The notes: generated by a model from the letters alone, not told the origin. Counted from the stretch's first letter, positions 8,930-22,489 are shown. The stretch is DNA of 64,000 bases from Nocardia alba NBRC 108234 (GCF_001612665.1 NZ_BDAX01000006.1:186001-250000), one strand, 5' to 3'. Translations and numbers: made by a program.

Positions 8930-11900
8930 CTATCCATCCATCCCGACCACCGCGCGCCGCTCGTGCGGCTGCCCGGCGTTGCCGATCATCTCACTGAGCG
9001 CGACAATCGTCGCACCAGTCCCGTCGCCTGGCTCGGCAACGGCCACCGCGGACTCGGTGAACACATGACTCACCTCGTCCGCGCCCCCCTGGTCTACCCC
9101 CATCACCAGCGTCGCGCCCGCGATCGCGGCCGCGACGATCTCGAGCACACCGGCCACCGAATCCGGTCGGCCCGCCGCTCGTGTGCGTGATTCGAAATTG
9201 AGTCCGGTGCGCTCGGCGACCCGCTCGGCCGCGGTCGCCAACTCGTCGAAGCTCAGCGTGCGGCCACCGCCGACGAACGCCACGTCGTCGCCGCGCAGGG
9301 CGCGGGTGCGGTGCGCGTAGCCGATCGGGCGCGGTGATTCCGCCGCCAGCTCGGCGCGCAGCGCGGGGTCGGCCAGGTCGTACCAGTCGAGGCCGTCGGG
9401 GGCGTCGAAGATGTCGATGGTCAGGCCGAGCTTGACCTCGAGGTTACTGCCGGGCAGGCCCGCGTCCATCGTCATCAGCGGCACCACGGCGGCGCCCGCC
9501 TTGAGCACCGCCCAGGTCGCGATCGCCGCGTCCACCCCGCGGTCGAGCCGGACCGCGACCCCCGTGCCGGGTCCGGCGCCTCGGGCGATCAGCGAACGCG
9601 CCAATTGCGAGGAGCGGGCATCGAATTCGGCGTAGGCGATCGCGGTGTGGCCGACTTCGAGCGCGGGTGCGTCGGGGTCTTCCTCCACGGCCGAGGCCAG
9701 TTCCTGCGCCAGCGCCGCGCCGTTGGCCGACGGTGCCGGGGCATAGGCCGCGGCGGTCAGTTCGCGTTCGCGTTCTCGGGCGTCACGCAGATCGATATCG
9801 CCGACGCGCACCGTGGGATCGGCGGCGACCGCGGTGACGATCTCGGCGAGCCCGCGCGCGAACGCCGCGACGGTGTGCTCCTCGAAAAGGTCGGTGGCGT
9901 AGGTGAACACCACGCCGATCTCATCGGGTTCGCCGGTCGCGGACAGGCGCGGTTCGATATTGACCTGCAGGTCGAACTTGGCAGGCCGGGCCGCGAGATC
10001 CATCGCCTCGATGGTGAGCCCGGGTAGGCGCAGCACGGGGCTCTCGTTGTTGTGGAAGGAGAGCACCACCTGGAACAGCGGGTTGTGCGACACGGTGCCG
10101 GTCGGGGCCACCTCCTCGACCACGCGCTCGAACGGCAGGTCGGCGTTGGCGAAGGCGGCCAAGCCCACTTCGCGTGCGGTGCTGACCAATTCGTCGAAGC
10201 CGTGGCGCGGGTCGACCTGGGTGCGCAGGGTCAGGGTGTTGACGAACATGCCGACCAGGTCGTCGAGCTCGGGTTCACCCCGTCCGGCGATCGGGGTGCC
10301 GATCGCGATATCGGTGCTGCCGGAGATCCGGGCGAGCAACACGGCCAGTGCCGCGTGCACGACCATGAACAGCGACGCGTTGTGCCTGCGGGCGATCTCG
10401 CCGAGGCGCGCGTGCACGTCGGCGGTCAGGGTGGTGCTCACATCGGCGCCGCGCAACGAGGCATGCGAGGGTCGCGGATGGTCGTGTGGCAACTCGACCG
10501 TCCCGGCCTGACCCGCCAGGGTGTGCCGCCAGAACTCCAGTTGCCTTGCGGCGGTAGAACTCTCGTCCGATTCCGAGCCGAGCACCTCGCGCTGCCACAG
10601 CGCGTAGTCGGCGTACTGCACGGGCAACGGCGACCACGCGGGCGAGCGTCCTTCGACGCGTGCCCGATAGGCGATCACGAGGTCGCGGGCCAGCGGGGCC
10701 AGCGAGGCGCCGTCGGCGATGATGTGCTGCACCACCACGGCGAGCACATACTCCTCCTCCGCCAGCGGGTCGTCGGCGGGCGAGGTGAACAGCCCGGCGC
10801 GCAGGGGAACTCGCTCGGCGACATCGAAACCGCCTGCGAGCAGACGCATCACCCGCTCACGCGGATCGTCGCACTCCTCGAGCGCGAGACCGGTCGGCAG
10901 CACCGCGCTGACCGGCAGGATCTCCTGGTACGGAACGGCATCGGCGTCATCGGCGGGGAAGCGGGTGCGCAACGCCTCGTGCCGTTCGAGCACATCGGCG
11001 ACGGCGTAGCGCAGCGCGGAGGTGTCGAGCGCGCCGCGCAACCGCAGAACCAGCGGGATGTTGTAGGCGGGCGAATCGGGATCGATGCGGTTGAGCAACC
11101 ACATCCGCTGCTGCGCGGGCGAGAGCGGAACGACGCCGCGATCCTGCGCCGGGATCAGCGGCGGACGCGGCGCGGCCACCGAACCGGGGCGTACGCGAGC
11201 GGCGAGCGAGCCGACGGTCGGCGCCTCGAACAGGTCGCGCACCACCAGGTCGGTACTCAGGGCCTGGTCGATGCGGGCGATGGCCCTGGTGGCCAGCAAC
11301 GAGTTGCCGCCGCGGTCGAAGAAGTTGTCGTCCAAGCCGATCTCCGGCACACCGAGCAGCGTCGCGAACACCTCGGCGACGCTGAGTTCGATCGGCGTGG
11401 TCGGTGCGCGGAAGGTGGTGGCGGCGGTGAACTCCGGCGCGGGCAGTGCGGCGCGGTCGAGTTTGCCGTTGGTGGTCATCGGCAGGCCGGGCACCACCAC
11501 GACGGCGTCGGGAACCATGTATCCGGTGAGGAATTCGGCGACAGCAGCTCGCACGCGCACCGGATCGAGGGCCACGCCGGAAGCGGATTCGTCGAATCCG
11601 GCACCGTTGTCACCGCGTCCGAAGCGCGCGCCTACCGGCGCCTTCACGCCGTCGGGCTCGACAGCGTCGGTCGCCGGAACGACATAGGCGATCAGCCGGT
11701 CGCCCGCGTGCTCGTCGACACGCACGATGACCGCGCACTGCCCGACACCGGGCACCCGGAGCAGTGCGGCCTCGATCTCGCCCGGTTCGATGCGGAAACC
11801 ACGCAGCTGCACCTGCTGGTCGCCGCGCCCGCCGTACTCGAGGGTGGGCGCGCCGCGGAAGCCGATCCAGCGGCCGAGGTCACCGGAGCGGTAGCGGCGA

Positions 11901-14900
11901 GCGCCGGGTTCACCGAACGGGTCGGCGACGAAGCGGGTCGCCGTGAGGCCCGGCTTACCGAGGTAGCCGCGCGAGAGCTGGTTGCCCGCGATGTAGAGCT
12001 CACCCGCCACGCCGAACGGCACCGGGCGCAGCCGGTCGTCGAGGACGACCACCGACAGTCCGGGCAGGGCGCGGCCGATGAGGCTGCCCGGCAGGTCGAC
12101 GCCCGCTCCCCCGATGTGGTCGACATCCGTTGTCGCCCGGTCGGCGACGATGTCGGCCGTGTTCGAGGTCAGCACCTGGTGCGAGACATGCACGGTGGTC
12201 TCGGTGATGCCGTACATGTTGACGAGTTCCGGTGCGCCCGGCCCGTTTCCGTAGCGGTCGTACCAGCGGTTGAGCTTGCGCGGATCCAGCGCCTCACCGC
12301 CGAACACCACGTACCGCAGCGGCAGCGGGGTCGCGCCCGCGGCTTGCGCGGCCCGGTCGGCTTCGTCGAGCTGGGCGAAGGCGGTGGGGGTTTGGCTCAG
12401 CACCGTCACCTGTTCGCGGGCCAGCAGTTCGCGGAATTCGATCGGTGAACGGGAGGTCAGGTGGTCGACGACGACGACCGACGACCCGCCGGCCAGCGCG
12501 CACCACAGTTCCCAGATGGAGAAGTCGAAGGCGAAGGAGTGGAACACCGTCCACACGTCGTCCTCGTCGAAGGCGAACAGCAGCTGGGTGTTGGCGAACA
12601 GCTCGAGCACATTGCGGTGGGTCACCCCGACGCCCTTGGGCAGACCGGTGGAACCCGAGGTGTAGATGACGTACGCGAGGTGATCCGGACGCAGCGGGGC
12701 GCGGCGTTCACCGGGATGCAGCGGGGCCTCGGGGTAGCCGGACTGCTCGTCGAGCAGCACCACAGGCAGGTCGACGAGTGCGGTCAGCAGGTCGCGCTCG
12801 GCCGAAGTCGCCAGCAGCACAGCGGGTTTCGCGTCGTCGACGATGTAGGCCAGCCGCTGCGCCGGGTATCCGGAGTCGATCGGCAGGTAGCCCGCACCCG
12901 ACAGCAGCACCGCGAGCAGCGCCACCGGCAGTTCCTCGGTGCGCGGGACTGCCACGGCCACCAGGGTTTCCGGGCCCGCGCCCTGCGCGATGAGCGTGCG
13001 GGCCAGCGCCGATGCCCGGCCGAGCAGGTCGGCGAACGTGATGGACCGCTGCCCCGCCCTGATCGCGATCGCCTCGGGACGCTGATGCGCCTGGGCGGTG
13101 ATCAAGTCGGTGAGCGTCACCTCGGGCACCGCGATGCCTTGCGAATAGCCTTCGCGCAGCACGAGTTCGCGCTCACCAGGGGCGAGTACGTCGATATCGC
13201 CGACCGGCTTCGCGGGGTCGGCCACCACCGCGGCGAGTACCCGCGTCCAACGGTCGGCGAAGTCGGCGACGGTGGCGCGGTCGAAAAGGTCGGTGGCGTA
13301 GACGAAGGTCGCCGCCATGCCCTGCGGCGCTCCGTCGACGCCGATCTGTTCGGCGAGCTCCACCTGTAGGTCGAACTTCGCCAGCGGCACCATGAAGTCG
13401 GCGGCGGAGACCGCGAGACCGGGCAGCGCGAGGTCGGCGCGGGCCAGGTTCTGGAAGGTGAGCATCACCTGGAACAGCGGGTGCCGAGCCGTCGAACGCA
13501 CCGGCTCCAGCAGGTCGACGAGCCGCTCGAACGGCACGTCGGCGTGCCCGAAGGCGGCGAGATCGCGGGCTCTGACCTCGGCGAGCAGCGCGGCGAAACT
13601 CGTCGCCGGATTCACCTCGGTGCGCAGGACCAGCGTGTTGACGAACATGCCGATCAGCTCGTCGAGCGCCTGCTCACCACGACCGGCCACCGGGGTGCCG
13701 ATCGCGATGTCGCGGGTGCCGGAGAGCCGGGCCAGCAGCATCGCCAGCGCGGTGTGCACAACCATGAACAGCGTGGCGTTGTGCTCGCGAGCCAGCGCGG
13801 ACAGACCGGCGTGCACCGAGGCAGGCACCTGCACGCTCAGCGAACCGCCCGCCCTGCTCGACACGGCGGGACGCGGCCGGTCGGTGGGCAGCTCGAGCTG
13901 TTCGGGCAGGCCGGACAGGGTGTCGCGCCAGAAGGCCACCTGCGCGGCGAGCAACGAACTCGGGTCCTGTTCGGCGCCGAGCAGCTCGCGCTGCCACAGC
14001 GTGTAGTCGACGTACTGCACCGGCAGCGGAGGCCACTGCGGCGCGCCGCCACCCCGACGTTCGGCATAGGCGGTGAGCAGATCCCTGGTCAGCGGCGCGA
14101 AGGAGAAGCCGTCGGCGGCGATGTGGTGCACCACGCACACGATGACGTGCTCACTGTCGGAGATCGCGAGTACCCGCACCCGCACCGGCGGCGCGGCGGT
14201 GACGTCGAAACCGGTCAGCGCGGCGGCGCCGATCGCCTCGGTGAGATCGTCTTCGGCCACCTCGACGACGTCGAACTCCGGCATCGCGGCGGGGTCGCCC
14301 GCGGCCAGTACCAGCTGATGGCCTTCACCGTCGAGGACCGTGCCGTGTCCATCGCCGCCGATTCCTTCCGACACCGGGTACACCGTGCGAAGGACTTCGT
14401 GGCGCGCGACCATGTCGGCGAGCGCGGCGCGCAGGGCGGGCAGGTCGAGGCGTCCGGAGAGACGGACCGCGACCGGGATGTTGTCCACGGCCGAGGCGGG
14501 GTCGAAGCGATTGAGGAACCACATTCGCTGCTGGGCGTAGGACAGCGGGATCAGCGCGGGGCGCGGACGCGGCGTCAGCGGGAGCGCGTGCGCCGAAACG
14601 CGTTGCTGCTCGGCCCGATTGGCCAGTCCGGCGACGGTCGGCGCCTCGAACACCGCCTGCACCGGGACCCGCACGTCCAGCGCGGCGCCGATGCGGGCCA
14701 CCGCCTGCGCGGCCAGCAGCGAGTCGCCACCCAGTTCGAAGAAGTCGTCGTCGGCGCCGACCCGACCCGCACCCTCACGCAGCAACAACGCGGCGAATAC
14801 GTCGGCGACCACCTGTTCGGCCGGTGTGGCGGGCGCGCGGAAGCCGCGCGCGGCGAACACCGGCGTCGGCAGCGCGGCGCGGTCGAGCTTGCCGACCGGG

Positions 14901-16417
14901 GTCAGCGGCAGCTCGTCGAGGACCATGATCACCGACGGAATCATGTACGCGGGCAACGATTCCGCGAGGAATTCCGCCAGTTCCCCGGTGTCGACCGTGG
15001 CGCCGGCGCCCGGCAGCACATAGGCGACCAGCGCGGTCGCGCCCGAGGGCATCGTCTTGCCCAGCGTCACCGCGTAGTCGAGGTCGGGGTGCGCGGTGAG
15101 CGCGTTGTCGATCTCGCCGAGCTCGATCCGGAAACCGCGCACCTTCACCTGGAAGTCGGTGCGGCCGAGGTATTCCAGCGTGCCGTCGTGTTCGAGCCTG
15201 CGCACCAGGTCACCGGTGCGATACAGCCTGCCCGGCCCGAACGGCGAGGCGACGAAGCGTTCCGCGGTGAGTCCCGGCCTGCCCAGATACCCCTGCGCGA
15301 GGGCGGGACCGGACAGGTACAGCTCGCCGACGACTCCGGCGGGCACCGGCCGCAGCCGGGCGTCGAGCACGTACAAACCCATGCCGGGCACCGCGCTACC
15401 GATGGTGATCGGCGCGTGCGCCCGCAGCGCGGAGGTGCTGGTGGCGAGGATGGTCGCCTCGGTCGGGCCGTAGCCGTTGTAGAACGCGCGCCCACCGGTT
15501 GCCCAGCGACCGACCAGTTCCGGGCCGAACCGGTCGCCCGCGACGATCACGCTGGTCAGGTCCGGCAGCCCGGCCGGGTCGACGGACTCGAGCGCGCCGG
15601 GGGTGATCAGCAGATGGGTGATGCGTTCGCGGCGCAGCAGGTCCGACAGCTCGAAACCACCGAAGACCCGCGGCGGCGAGATCACCAGCGTCGCACCGAC
15701 ACTGAACGGCAGCAGCAGCTCGAGCACCGAGACGTCAAAGTTCGGCGAGCAAACATGCAGCACGCGCGAATCCGCTTCCACGCCGAAGTGTTCGCGCTCG
15801 GCGGCGACCAGCGTGGCCAGGCCCGTGTGGGTGACCACGACACCCTTGGGTTTGCCGGTGGAACCGGAGGTGTAGATGACGTAGGCGGGATGGCGCTCGT
15901 CGATCGGGCGCACCCGGTCGGCGTAGCTCACCGCATGCGCGGGGCGCGCGGCGATGCGTTCGGCGACCACCGGGTCGTCGAGTTCGATCCAGTACGCGGT
16001 GGTGCCGAGGCACGCGCGATGGGCCGCGGTGGTCAGGCCGATGCTCGCGCCGGAGTCGGCGACGATGTGGGCGATCCGGTCGGCCGGGTAGGCCGGATCG
16101 ACCGGCACGTACGCGGCGCCGGTCTTCGCGATCGCCCACACGGCGAGCACGGATTCGATCGAGCGGGCGATGGCGATCGCGACAACGTCGCCGGCGCCCA
16201 TGCCACGGTCGATGAGTTCGCGCGCCAGGCGCGTGGATCGCTCGTCGAGCTCACGATAAGTGAGGTGATGTTCCGCGCCGGGCATCCCGGTGGGGTTGTA
16301 GCGCAGCGCGATCGAATCGGCCGCGGATTCGACGGCGGCCGTCAGCAGTTGACCGAACAACGGTGCGCCGATTGCACGTCGGCGACCAGCACGGCCCGTG
16401 CGGCGGGGGGTTTCCAC
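8930..16417 (-). CDS. NRPS B, A-T-C-A-T-C plus truncated A (A*)
   Basis: 2495 residues. An upstream extension to 16516 is open, but the GTG at 16417 fits better: it follows GAGAGGTG by 9 nt, exactly the Shine-Dalgarno of NRPS D, and [14 protein letters not shown] aligns with METARRSARGNRRRR of D. Approximate domains: A1 20-515, T1 near 561 (GGDSL), C1 620-1060 (HHIAADG near 764), A2 1083-1660, T2 near 1697, C2 1763-2200, A* 2232-2495. A1 code DVLLIAGIL (unassigned, matches D-A1). A2 code DFWSVGMVH, close to the classical Thr code DFWNIGMVH, so Thr is predicted. A2 has extra insertions before its A8 and A10 regions. C2 has QHIIADG: the first His of HHxxxDG is Gln, while the catalytic second His is kept. 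A1-T1-C1 closely resembles D, pointing to duplication. Confidence 0.93.
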   Translation of the reverse strand: METPRRTGRAGRRRAIGAPLFGQLLTAAVESAADSIALRYNPTGMPGAEHHLTYRELDERSTRLARELIDRGMGAGDVVAIAIARSIESVLAVWAIAKTGAAYVPVDPAYPADRIAHIVADSGASIGLTTAAHRACLGTTAYWIELDDPVVAERIAARPAHAVSYADRVRPIDERHPAYVIYTSGSTGKPKGVVVTHTGLATLVAAEREHFGVEADSRVLHVCSPNFDVSVLELLLPFSVGATLVISPPRVFGGFELSDLLRRERITHLLITPGALESVDPAGLPDLTSVIVAGDRFGPELVGRWATGGRAFYNGYGPTEATILATSTSALRAHAPITIGSAVPGMGLYVLDARLRPVPAGVVGELYLSGPALAQGYLGRPGLTAERFVASPFGPGRLYRTGDLVRRLEHDGTLEYLGRTDFQVKVRGFRIELGEIDNALTAHPDLDYAVTLGKTMPSGATALVAYVLPGAGATVDTGELAEFLAESLPAYMIPSVIMVLDELPLTPVGKLDRAALPTPVFAARGFRAPATPAEQVVADVFAALLLREGAGRVGADDDFFELGGDSLLAAQAVARIGAALDVRVPVQAVFEAPTVAGLANRAEQQRVSAHALPLTPRPRPALIPLSYAQQRMWFLNRFDPASAVDNIPVAVRLSGRLDLPALRAALADMVARHEVLRTVYPVSEGIGGDGHGTVLDGEGHQLVLAAGDPAAMPEFDVVEVAEDDLTEAIGAAALTGFDVTAAPPVRVRVLAISDSEHVIVCVVHHIAADGFSFAPLTRDLLTAYAERRGGGAPQWPPLPVQYVDYTLWQRELLGAEQDPSSLLAAQVAFWRDTLSGLPEQLELPTDRPRPAVSSRAGGSLSVQVPASVHAGLSALAREHNATLFMVVHTALAMLLARLSGTRDIAIGTPVAGRGEQALDELIGMFVNTLVLRTEVNPATSFAALLAEVRARDLAAFGHADVPFERLVDLLEPVRSTARHPLFQVMLTFQNLARADLALPGLAVSAADFMVPLAKFDLQVELAEQIGVDGAPQGMAATFVYATDLFDRATVADFADRWTRVLAAVVADPAKPVGDIDVLAPGERELVLREGYSQGIAVPEVTLTDLITAQAHQRPEAIAIRAGQRSITFADLLGRASALARTLIAQGAGPETLVAVAVPRTEELPVALLAVLLSGAGYLPIDSGYPAQRLAYIVDDAKPAVLLATSAERDLLTALVDLPVVLLDEQSGYPEAPLHPGERRAPLRPDHLAYVIYTSGSTGLPKGVGVTHRNVLELFANTQLLFAFDEDDVWTVFHSFAFDFSIWELWCALAGGSSVVVVDHLTSRSPIEFRELLAREQVTVLSQTPTAFAQLDEADRAAQAAGATPLPLRYVVFGGEALDPRKLNRWYDRYGNGPGAPELVNMYGITETTVHVSHQVLTSNTADIVADRATTDVDHIGGAGVDLPGSLIGRALPGLSVVVLDDRLRPVPFGVAGELYIAGNQLSRGYLGKPGLTATRFVADPFGEPGARRYRSGDLGRWIGFRGAPTLEYGGRGDQQVQLRGFRIEPGEIEAALLRVPGVGQCAVIVRVDEHAGDRLIAYVVPATDAVEPDGVKAPVGARFGRGDNGAGFDESASGVALDPVRVRAAVAEFLTGYMVPDAVVVVPGLPMTTNGKLDRAALPAPEFTAATTFRAPTTPIELSVAEVFATLLGVPEIGLDDNFFDRGGNSLLATRAIARIDQALSTDLVVRDLFEAPTVGSLAARVRPGSVAAPRPPLIPAQDRGVVPLSPAQQRMWLLNRIDPDSPAYNIPLVLRLRGALDTSALRYAVADVLERHEALRTRFPADDADAVPYQEILPVSAVLPTGLALEECDDPRERVMRLLAGGFDVAERVPLRAGLFTSPADDPLAEEEYVLAVVVQHIIADGASLAPLARDLVIAYRARVEGRSPAWSPLPVQYADYALWQREVLGSESDESSTAARQLEFWRHTLAGQAGTVELPHDHPRPSHASLRGADVSTTLTADVHARLGEIARRHNASLFMVVHAALAVLLARISGSTDIAIGTPIAGRGEPELDDLVGMFVNTLTLRTQVDPRHGFDELVSTAREVGLAAFANADLPFERVVEEVAPTGTVSHNPLFQVVLSFHNNESPVLRLPGLTIEAMDLAARPAKFDLQVNIEPRLSATGEPDEIGVVFTYATDLFEEHTVAAFARGLAEIVTAVAADPTVRVGDIDLRDARERERELTAAAYAPAPSANGAALAQELASAVEEDPDAPALEVGHTAIAYAEFDARSSQLARSLIARGAGPGTGVAVRLDRGVDAAIATWAVLKAGAAVVPLMTMDAGLPGSNLEVKLGLTIDIFDAPDGLDWYDLADPALRAELAAESPRPIGYAHRTRALRGDDVAFVGGGRTLSFDELATAAERVAERTGLNFESRTRAAGRPDSVAGVLEIVAAAIAGATLVMGVDQGGADEVSHVFTESAVAVAEPGDGTGATIVALSEMIGNAGQPHERRAVVGMDG
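8933..9722 (-). other. Truncated adenylation domain A* at C-terminus of NRPS B
   Basis: About 260 residues after the last C domain align with the first half of an A domain: the A1-type ([15 protein letters not shown]) and A2-type ([11 protein letters not shown]) motifs are present. The TSGSTG P-loop (A3) is replaced by [16 protein letters not shown], the FDxS motif is degraded, and the protein stops before the YGPTE (A5) region. It therefore cannot bind ATP or adenylate. NRPS D ends in the same way at the same alignment boundary. Confidence 0.85.
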
Positions 16418-16527
16418 AGACCAATACACCTCTCGCGTCCGGCGGCCGAGTCGGACACAGCATAGCCACACGTGCATAGCCGCTGCCGACCGTCGCCGAG
16501 GTGTGCGCCACGACACACCTACTCTAT

Positions 16528-16563
16528 CGTAACGGAATCGTAATACCCGCAGGGTCCGTTACG
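16528..16563 (-). terminator. Intra-operon hairpin at the end of NRPS C
   Basis: A perfect 9-bp inverted repeat (CGTAACGGA / TCCGTTACG) overlaps the TAA of NRPS C, with an 18-nt loop that itself holds CCC-TGC-GGG. No good T tract follows, so it may be an attenuator or RNA-processing/stability element rather than a full terminator. A candidate -10 (TATGCT) lies between it and the NRPS B start. Confidence 0.4.
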
Positions 16564-19500
16564 GGCGCGTACCGGCCGATCCGGTTATACCCGCGACGAC
16601 CTGCGCGATTGCCGGACCGAACGTGGCTACCGCCACAGTGGAGAGCATCTCCTGGTGGGCGGCTTCGACCGGGTGATCAGCAATGATCCCGCTGACGAAC
16701 GGGCGCCATCGCGAGGCTCCGTCCCCCAGCTTTTCGGGGGTCCGCAGAGCGGTGAAATAGGTCAGATCACCTTCGTACCGGCCGTGTTCGAGCTCGGTGA
16801 GAAGCGTCACCGAGTGCAGCGCGCCCCGGTACATGCCGACGAACTGCGCGCGCGAGATCGGCGTGTCGCCGGCGAGTGTTGTGTGCAGCGATTCGAGTGC
16901 CTCGTCACCGAGTTCGATCAGTCTGTCGGGCAGTCGCTGCTCGGGTATGCCGAGTTCAGTGAGCACGTGCCGCAATTCGGTGTCGAAATCGGCGAGCGCC
17001 GCACCGGGGAGGCTGTCGAGCATCGTCAACGACGCCACGGTCTCGCCCTCGGCCTGCAATCGAGTCGCGACAGCCTGCGCCAGCACACCACCGAGGGACC
17101 ATCCGAGCAGCTGGTAGGGGCCGTGTGGCTGGACGCCGCGGATCTCGGCCACGTAGCGGTCGACGAGTTCGGCGGCTGAGGCGGGCCGGAATCCCGGATC
17201 GCTCAGCGCGGGCGACTGGATGCCGACCACGGGCTGATCGTCGGGCAGATGCGGCACCAGGCTCGCGTAAGCCCATGCCAGGCCGGAGACCGGGTGCACA
17301 CAGATCAGCGGCGGGCGGGTACCTCGGCGAGCGATCGGGAGCACGACCGCGAGTGCGGCTGCGAGCTCGGCCGCGGCCGGGCCTTCGCTGATCACGGCGG
17401 CGAGACCGGCGACGGTCGGGTCGGCGAAGAACGCCGCGACGGTGAGTTCCGCGCCGGTGTGTTCGCGCAGCTGGTGCACGACGCGGGTGGCCAGCAGCGA
17501 GTTGCCGCCGAGGGCGAAGAAGTCGTCGTCGAGGCCGGGCTCGTGCGCGCCGAGCACCTCGGTGAAGGCGGCGGCCACCGCGATCTCGTGCTCGGTCGCG
17601 GGCGCGCGGTAGCGGCGGGGTTCGAGCACCGGCTCCGGGAGTGCGGCCCGGTCGAGCTTGCCGTTCGCGTTCAGCGGGAGGCGGTCGAGCACGACGAAGG
17701 CCGACGGCACCATGTACGAGGGGAGCACCTGCGCCACCTCGGCTTTGACCTGCCCGGCGGTGAGCGTCGCGCCGGGCGCGGGGACGACATAGGCGACCAG
17801 CCGGTCACCGAGCCGCGAATCGGTCGCGGCGATGACGGCGGCCTTGGCGATCCGCGGCGCCGCGAGCAGGGCGGCTTCGATCTCGCCGAGTTCGATCCGG
17901 AACCCCCGGATCTTGACCTGGAAATCGGTGCGTCCGCGGTACTCGAGCTCGCCGTCGGCGGTCCAGGCGACGAGATCACCGGTGCGATACATACGAGCGC
18001 CGCCGGGTGCTCGGCCCCCGGTGGTCGCGGGGTCGGCTCCGCCCCGCGTCGTGCCCGACCCCGCGTCGGCTGACGTGCCGAAGGGATCGGCGACGAACCG
18101 GTCGGCGGTGAGGTCGGGACGGGCGTGGTACCCGCGGGCCAGTTGCGCGCCCGCCAGGTACAGCTCCCCCGCGACGCCGACCGGGACCGGGCGCAGACGC
18201 GCGTCGAGGACGTAAACGCGACTGTTGTGAACCGGTCGACCGATCGCGACGGTGGTGCGATCGGCGGTGCCGACGCGGTGATCGGTGATGGCGACCGCGG
18301 CCTCGGTGGGACCGTAGAGGTTGTGCAGTGCCGCCGAGTTCGTCGCGAGAAAACGCTGGGCCGTCGCGGCGGGCAGGGCCTCGCCGATGGCGAGCACGCG
18401 GCGCAGCGAACGCGGGAGGACACCGGCGGATTCGGTGAGCAGCGCGTCGAGCATCGAGGGCACCACGTGCAGGGTCGTCACCGACTGCGCGGCGAGTACG
18501 CGGAGCAGGGAGGCGGGGTCGCGATGGCCGTCGGGGGTGGTGATCACCAGGCGGCCACCACACATCGCGGCCGAGAAGAATTCCCAGACCGACAGGTCGA
18601 AGGTGGCGGCGGTCTTCAACAGCACCGAGTCGTCCGGGCCGAGGCCGAAAGCAGCCTTCTTCCACAGCAATTGGTTGACGATCGCGCCGTGCGAGACCGC
18701 AACGCCCTTCGGCTTTCCGGTCGAGCCGGAGGTGAAGATGAGGTAGGCCGTGTTCGCCGGGCGAAGCGTCCCGACGCGCTCGCGCGGCTCGAGGCGAGCG
18801 GGCGACACCGCCGAGAGGTCGAGGCTGTCGATAGCGATCACCGTCATCGCACCGGGCGCGAATCCAGCATGCGTGGTGGTCAATACACAGACAGGCGAAG
18901 CGGTTTCGAGGATATGCGCGAGGCGGTCGGCGGGCTGGTCCGGGTCCAGCGGAACATAGGCGGCGCCGGTCTGGGTGACCGCGTACATGGCGACCACCAG
19001 ATCGACCGAGCGCCGAATCGCCAGTGCCACGCGGTCCTCCACACCGACACCCTGCGTAATCAGGTATCGCGCAAGCTGATTGACGCGGAAGGCGAAATCT
19101 CGGTAGGTGAGTTCGGCCCCATCGGCGTCGACGAGCGCGACGCCGATGGGGTGCGCGGACGCGGCATCGTCGAACAGGGAGGCGAGCGTGGCGGACCGGC
19201 GGGGATGGTCGGTCGCGTTCCAGTCGTGCAGGATTCGCGCGCGCTCGCCGTCGGAGAGTAGTTCGAGTTCGTCGACAGGACGATCGGGCGCGGTGGCGAT
19301 CGCGGTGAGCACTCGCGCGAAACGATCCGCGTAGGTCCGCGCGGTCGACCTGTCGAAAAGATCGGTGGCATAGGTGAAGACACCGCTGATCCCCTGCGCG
19401 ACACCGTCGCTGTCGTAGGCATCGGCCACGATGGCGTGCAGGTCGAACTGGGACACCGCCAGATCGACGTCCACACCCTCGACCGCGGTCTCCCCGAGTT

Positions 19501-22489
19501 CGAGACCGGTGCGGCTGAGATTCTGGAAGGACAGCCCGACCTGGAACAGCGGATGGCGGGCGGTGGAGCGGGCGGGATTGATCGCCTCGACCAGGCGCTC
19601 GAACGGCAGATCCGCGTTCGCGAACACCTGTAGGTCGGTATCGCGTTGGCGGGCGAGGAGTTCGGTGAACGACTCGCCGGGGGTGAGGGTGGTGCGAAAG
19701 ACCAGTGTGTTGACGAACATCCCGATCAGGTCGTCGAGCGCGGCCTCGCCACGGCCCGCGATGGGCGTACCGACCGCTAGATCGTCGGTACCCGCCAGTC
19801 TCGCCAGGGTCACCGCGAGGGCGGTGTGCACAACCATGAACAGCGTGGCACCCTGGTTGCGCGCCAGAGCCAGTAGGGCACGGTGGGTTTCGGCGTCGAT
19901 CTCGATCGGGACGCGACCGCCGGCGAAGGACTGCACGGCGGGACGCGGCCGGTCGGTGGGTAGGTCGAGCTGGTCGGGCAACCCGGCCAGCGCCGCACGC
20001 CAATAGGCGAGCTGGGCCGAGGCCAGCGAGTCGGGATCGGCCTCACTGCCGAGCAAGTCCCGCTGCCACAGCGCGTAATCGGCGTACTGCACGGCCAATG
20101 GCGCCCACTCCGGCGGGCCGCCCGCCGAACGCGCCGCGTAGGCGAGCATCAGATCCCTGGTCAGCGGGGCCAACGAGGAGCCGTCACCGGCGATGTGGTG
20201 CACGACTACGGCGAGCACCGATTCGTCGGCGGTGTCGGCCTCATCGACCGGCACAGCAGCGTCGAGCTCGAACAACGCGACCCGCAACGGCACCTGGGCG
20301 CGCACATCGAACCCGGACGAACCGAACTCGCGCATCGCGGCGGTGAGTTGATCGGGTGCGATGGCGCGCACCTCGAGCCGGGGCGTCGCCTCGGTCTCGG
20401 CCAGGATCCGCTGGATCGGGCCGTCATCGGTCTCGGGATAGATCGTGCGCAGGGTTTCGTGGCGGGCGACGAGGTCGGCGACGGCGGCGCGCAGCGCCTC
20501 GACGTCGATGGCGCCGCGCAGCCGCACCGCCATCGGGATGTTGTAGGCGACCGATTCCGGGTCGAACTGATTGAGGAACCACATCCGCCGCTGGGCCAGC
20601 GACAGCGGAATCCGCGCGGGCCGCTCCCCCGCCGTCAGCGCGGGACGTGCACCCACACCGGCGGATTCGGCGAGCCGCCGAGCCAGCGATTCCACCGTCG
20701 ACGCCTCGAACAGCAGCCGGACCGCGAACTCGGTGTCCAGGGCCGCGCCGAGGCGGGCAGCGACCTGGGTGGCCATCAGTGAATTGCCGCCGAGGGCGAA
20801 GAAGTCGTCGTCGAGGCCGAGCTGGGCGTCGCCGAGGCCCAGCACCTCAGCGAAGGTGCCCGCCACGATCTGCTCGACCGCGGTTGCGGGAGCGCGGAAT
20901 TCGGCGTGTTCGAGGATCGGCGTGGGCAGCGCCGCGCGATCGAGCTTGCCCACCGGAGTGAGCGGGATGGCGTCGAGTTCCATCAGCAGGGTGGGCACCA
21001 TGTGCGCGGGCAGGCTGCGCTCGGCGGAGGCGGTGAGCGCGGCGGTGTCGACCCTCGCACCCGGCGCGGCGTGCACGTAGGACACCAGAATGATTGCGCC
21101 GCTGTCGAGTTCGTGTCCGATGGTGGCGGCGAAGTCGAGGCTCTCGTGCGCCGAGAGCACCGCGTCGATCTCGCCGAGCTCGATGCGGAAACCGCGGATC
21201 TTGACCTGGAAGTCGTTGCGGCCCAAATAGTCCAGCGCGCCGTCGGTGGTCCAGCGAACCAGGTCACCGGTGCGATAGAGACGAGAACCGGCCGGGTCGA
21301 ACGGATTCGCGACATAGCGCGCGGCCGTGAGATCGGGGCGGGCGTGGTAGCCGCGGGTCAGCTGGGCGCCGGTGATGTAGAGCTCGCCGGTGACGCCGGG
21401 TGGAACGGGACCGAGCCGGTCGTCGAGGACGTATTCGGCGACCCCGCTGATCGGGGCGCCGATGGTCATCCGGTCACCCGGTTTCAGCGGCACGCTGATG
21501 TTGGTGACGATGGTCGTCTCGGTGGGCCCGTACACATTGTGAAATTGCCGCAGGGTGCCATCGGCGAGCGCAATCGCCCAGCGCCGCAGCAGATCCGGTG
21601 ACACCGCCTCGCCACCGACCGCCACCACCCGCAAGTCGTCGAGCCCGACCGGGTCGATCGAGGCCAGCGCGGCCGGAGTGATGAACGCGTGACTCACCCG
21701 CTCCCGCCGTAACAACCCGGCCAGATCGTCGCCGCCGTACACACTCGGGTCGACGATCACCATCGTCGCGCCCGCGCCGATCGCCAGCAGCAACTCGAGC
21801 AGCGAGGCGTCGAAGGAGGGCGAAGCGAAATGCAGAGTGCGCGAAGTGGATTTCACACCGTAGTGCCGACGCTGTTCCGCGCTGAACCCCGCGAGTCCGG
21901 CGTGGGTCACCGCGACGCCCTTGGGCAGGCCGGTGGAGCCGGAGGTGTAGATGAGGTAGGCGAGATCCTCGGCCAGTACCGGACGCACCCGGTCGCCCGC
22001 GGTGATCGCCGCGCCGGAGAGATCGTCGAAAAGATGATCGGGCTCGGTCGGCACCGCGTCGAGTTCGAGCCATTCCACCTGCGCGGGAAGTCCGTCGGCG
22101 ACGGCTGCGACGGTCAGACCGAAGACCGCGCCGGAGTCGGTGACCATGTGCGCCACCCGGTCCGGCGGGTAGTTCGGGTCGACGGGAACGAAGCCCGCAC
22201 CGGTCTTGGCGACAGCCCAGACGGCGAGCACCGATTCGACCGAACGTGGGATTCCGATGGCGACCAGGTCGCCCGCGCCGATACCGCGGCCGATCAGGTA
22301 GCGGGCGATGCGGTTCGACCACTCGTCGAGTTCGGCGTAGGTGAGGCTGCCGAGGGTGCGGGTGGCGTCGGCGAGGACCACCGCGAGGCCGTCGGGGTTG
22401 GTCTCCACGGCAGTCGCCAGCAGCTGCGCCAACGCGGTGACGCGCGGGCGGCGGGTACGAACCGGTCGCGTTCTCGCCGCTCGTGTCAT
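16559..22489 (-). CDS. NRPS C, A-T-C-A-T-TE (chain-terminating protein)
   Basis: 1976 residues; the ATG is preceded by GAGGTGGAAC. Approximate domains: A1 20-520 (TSGSTG near 186), T1 near 564, C1 626-1060 (HHIAGDG near 762), A2 1086-1620, T2 near 1660 (all GGNSL), thioesterase 1713-1976 with nucleophile motif GWSLGG near 1795 and a late DHPVEAAHQ His. Pocket codes: A1 DALFAGVIV (close to A-A1), A2 DLWHLILVA (close to A-A3); unassigned. A2 contains a Gly/Thr-rich insertion before the A8 region. The TE should release the peptide by hydrolysis or cyclisation, so this protein acts last. Yet its gene is second in a run of four, which breaks colinearity. N-terminus [16 protein letters not shown] is Arg-rich as in its partners. 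Confidence 0.94.
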   Translation of the reverse strand: MTRAARTRPVRTRRPRVTALAQLLATAVETNPDGLAVVLADATRTLGSLTYAELDEWSNRIARYLIGRGIGAGDLVAIGIPRSVESVLAVWAVAKTGAGFVPVDPNYPPDRVAHMVTDSGAVFGLTVAAVADGLPAQVEWLELDAVPTEPDHLFDDLSGAAITAGDRVRPVLAEDLAYLIYTSGSTGLPKGVAVTHAGLAGFSAEQRRHYGVKSTSRTLHFASPSFDASLLELLLAIGAGATMVIVDPSVYGGDDLAGLLRRERVSHAFITPAALASIDPVGLDDLRVVAVGGEAVSPDLLRRWAIALADGTLRQFHNVYGPTETTIVTNISVPLKPGDRMTIGAPISGVAEYVLDDRLGPVPPGVTGELYITGAQLTRGYHARPDLTAARYVANPFDPAGSRLYRTGDLVRWTTDGALDYLGRNDFQVKIRGFRIELGEIDAVLSAHESLDFAATIGHELDSGAIILVSYVHAAPGARVDTAALTASAERSLPAHMVPTLLMELDAIPLTPVGKLDRAALPTPILEHAEFRAPATAVEQIVAGTFAEVLGLGDAQLGLDDDFFALGGNSLMATQVAARLGAALDTEFAVRLLFEASTVESLARRLAESAGVGARPALTAGERPARIPLSLAQRRMWFLNQFDPESVAYNIPMAVRLRGAIDVEALRAAVADLVARHETLRTIYPETDDGPIQRILAETEATPRLEVRAIAPDQLTAAMREFGSSGFDVRAQVPLRVALFELDAAVPVDEADTADESVLAVVVHHIAGDGSSLAPLTRDLMLAYAARSAGGPPEWAPLAVQYADYALWQRDLLGSEADPDSLASAQLAYWRAALAGLPDQLDLPTDRPRPAVQSFAGGRVPIEIDAETHRALLALARNQGATLFMVVHTALAVTLARLAGTDDLAVGTPIAGRGEAALDDLIGMFVNTLVFRTTLTPGESFTELLARQRDTDLQVFANADLPFERLVEAINPARSTARHPLFQVGLSFQNLSRTGLELGETAVEGVDVDLAVSQFDLHAIVADAYDSDGVAQGISGVFTYATDLFDRSTARTYADRFARVLTAIATAPDRPVDELELLSDGERARILHDWNATDHPRRSATLASLFDDAASAHPIGVALVDADGAELTYRDFAFRVNQLARYLITQGVGVEDRVALAIRRSVDLVVAMYAVTQTGAAYVPLDPDQPADRLAHILETASPVCVLTTTHAGFAPGAMTVIAIDSLDLSAVSPARLEPRERVGTLRPANTAYLIFTSGSTGKPKGVAVSHGAIVNQLLWKKAAFGLGPDDSVLLKTAATFDLSVWEFFSAAMCGGRLVITTPDGHRDPASLLRVLAAQSVTTLHVVPSMLDALLTESAGVLPRSLRRVLAIGEALPAATAQRFLATNSAALHNLYGPTEAAVAITDHRVGTADRTTVAIGRPVHNSRVYVLDARLRPVPVGVAGELYLAGAQLARGYHARPDLTADRFVADPFGTSADAGSGTTRGGADPATTGGRAPGGARMYRTGDLVAWTADGELEYRGRTDFQVKIRGFRIELGEIEAALLAAPRIAKAAVIAATDSRLGDRLVAYVVPAPGATLTAGQVKAEVAQVLPSYMVPSAFVVLDRLPLNANGKLDRAALPEPVLEPRRYRAPATEHEIAVAAAFTEVLGAHEPGLDDDFFALGGNSLLATRVVHQLREHTGAELTVAAFFADPTVAGLAAVISEGPAAAELAAALAVVLPIARRGTRPPLICVHPVSGLAWAYASLVPHLPDDQPVVGIQSPALSDPGFRPASAAELVDRYVAEIRGVQPHGPYQLLGWSLGGVLAQAVATRLQAEGETVASLTMLDSLPGAALADFDTELRHVLTELGIPEQRLPDRLIELGDEALESLHTTLAGDTPISRAQFVGMYRGALHSVTLLTELEHGRYEGDLTYFTALRTPEKLGDGASRWRPFVSGIIADHPVEAAHQEMLSTVAVATFGPAIAQVVAGITGSAGTRP

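Noticed and set aside
16418..16516. Extending NRPS B to the upstream in-frame start at 16516
   Set aside because: The extra 33 residues have no counterpart in NRPS D, and the GAGAGGTG Shine-Dalgarno fits the GTG at 16417.
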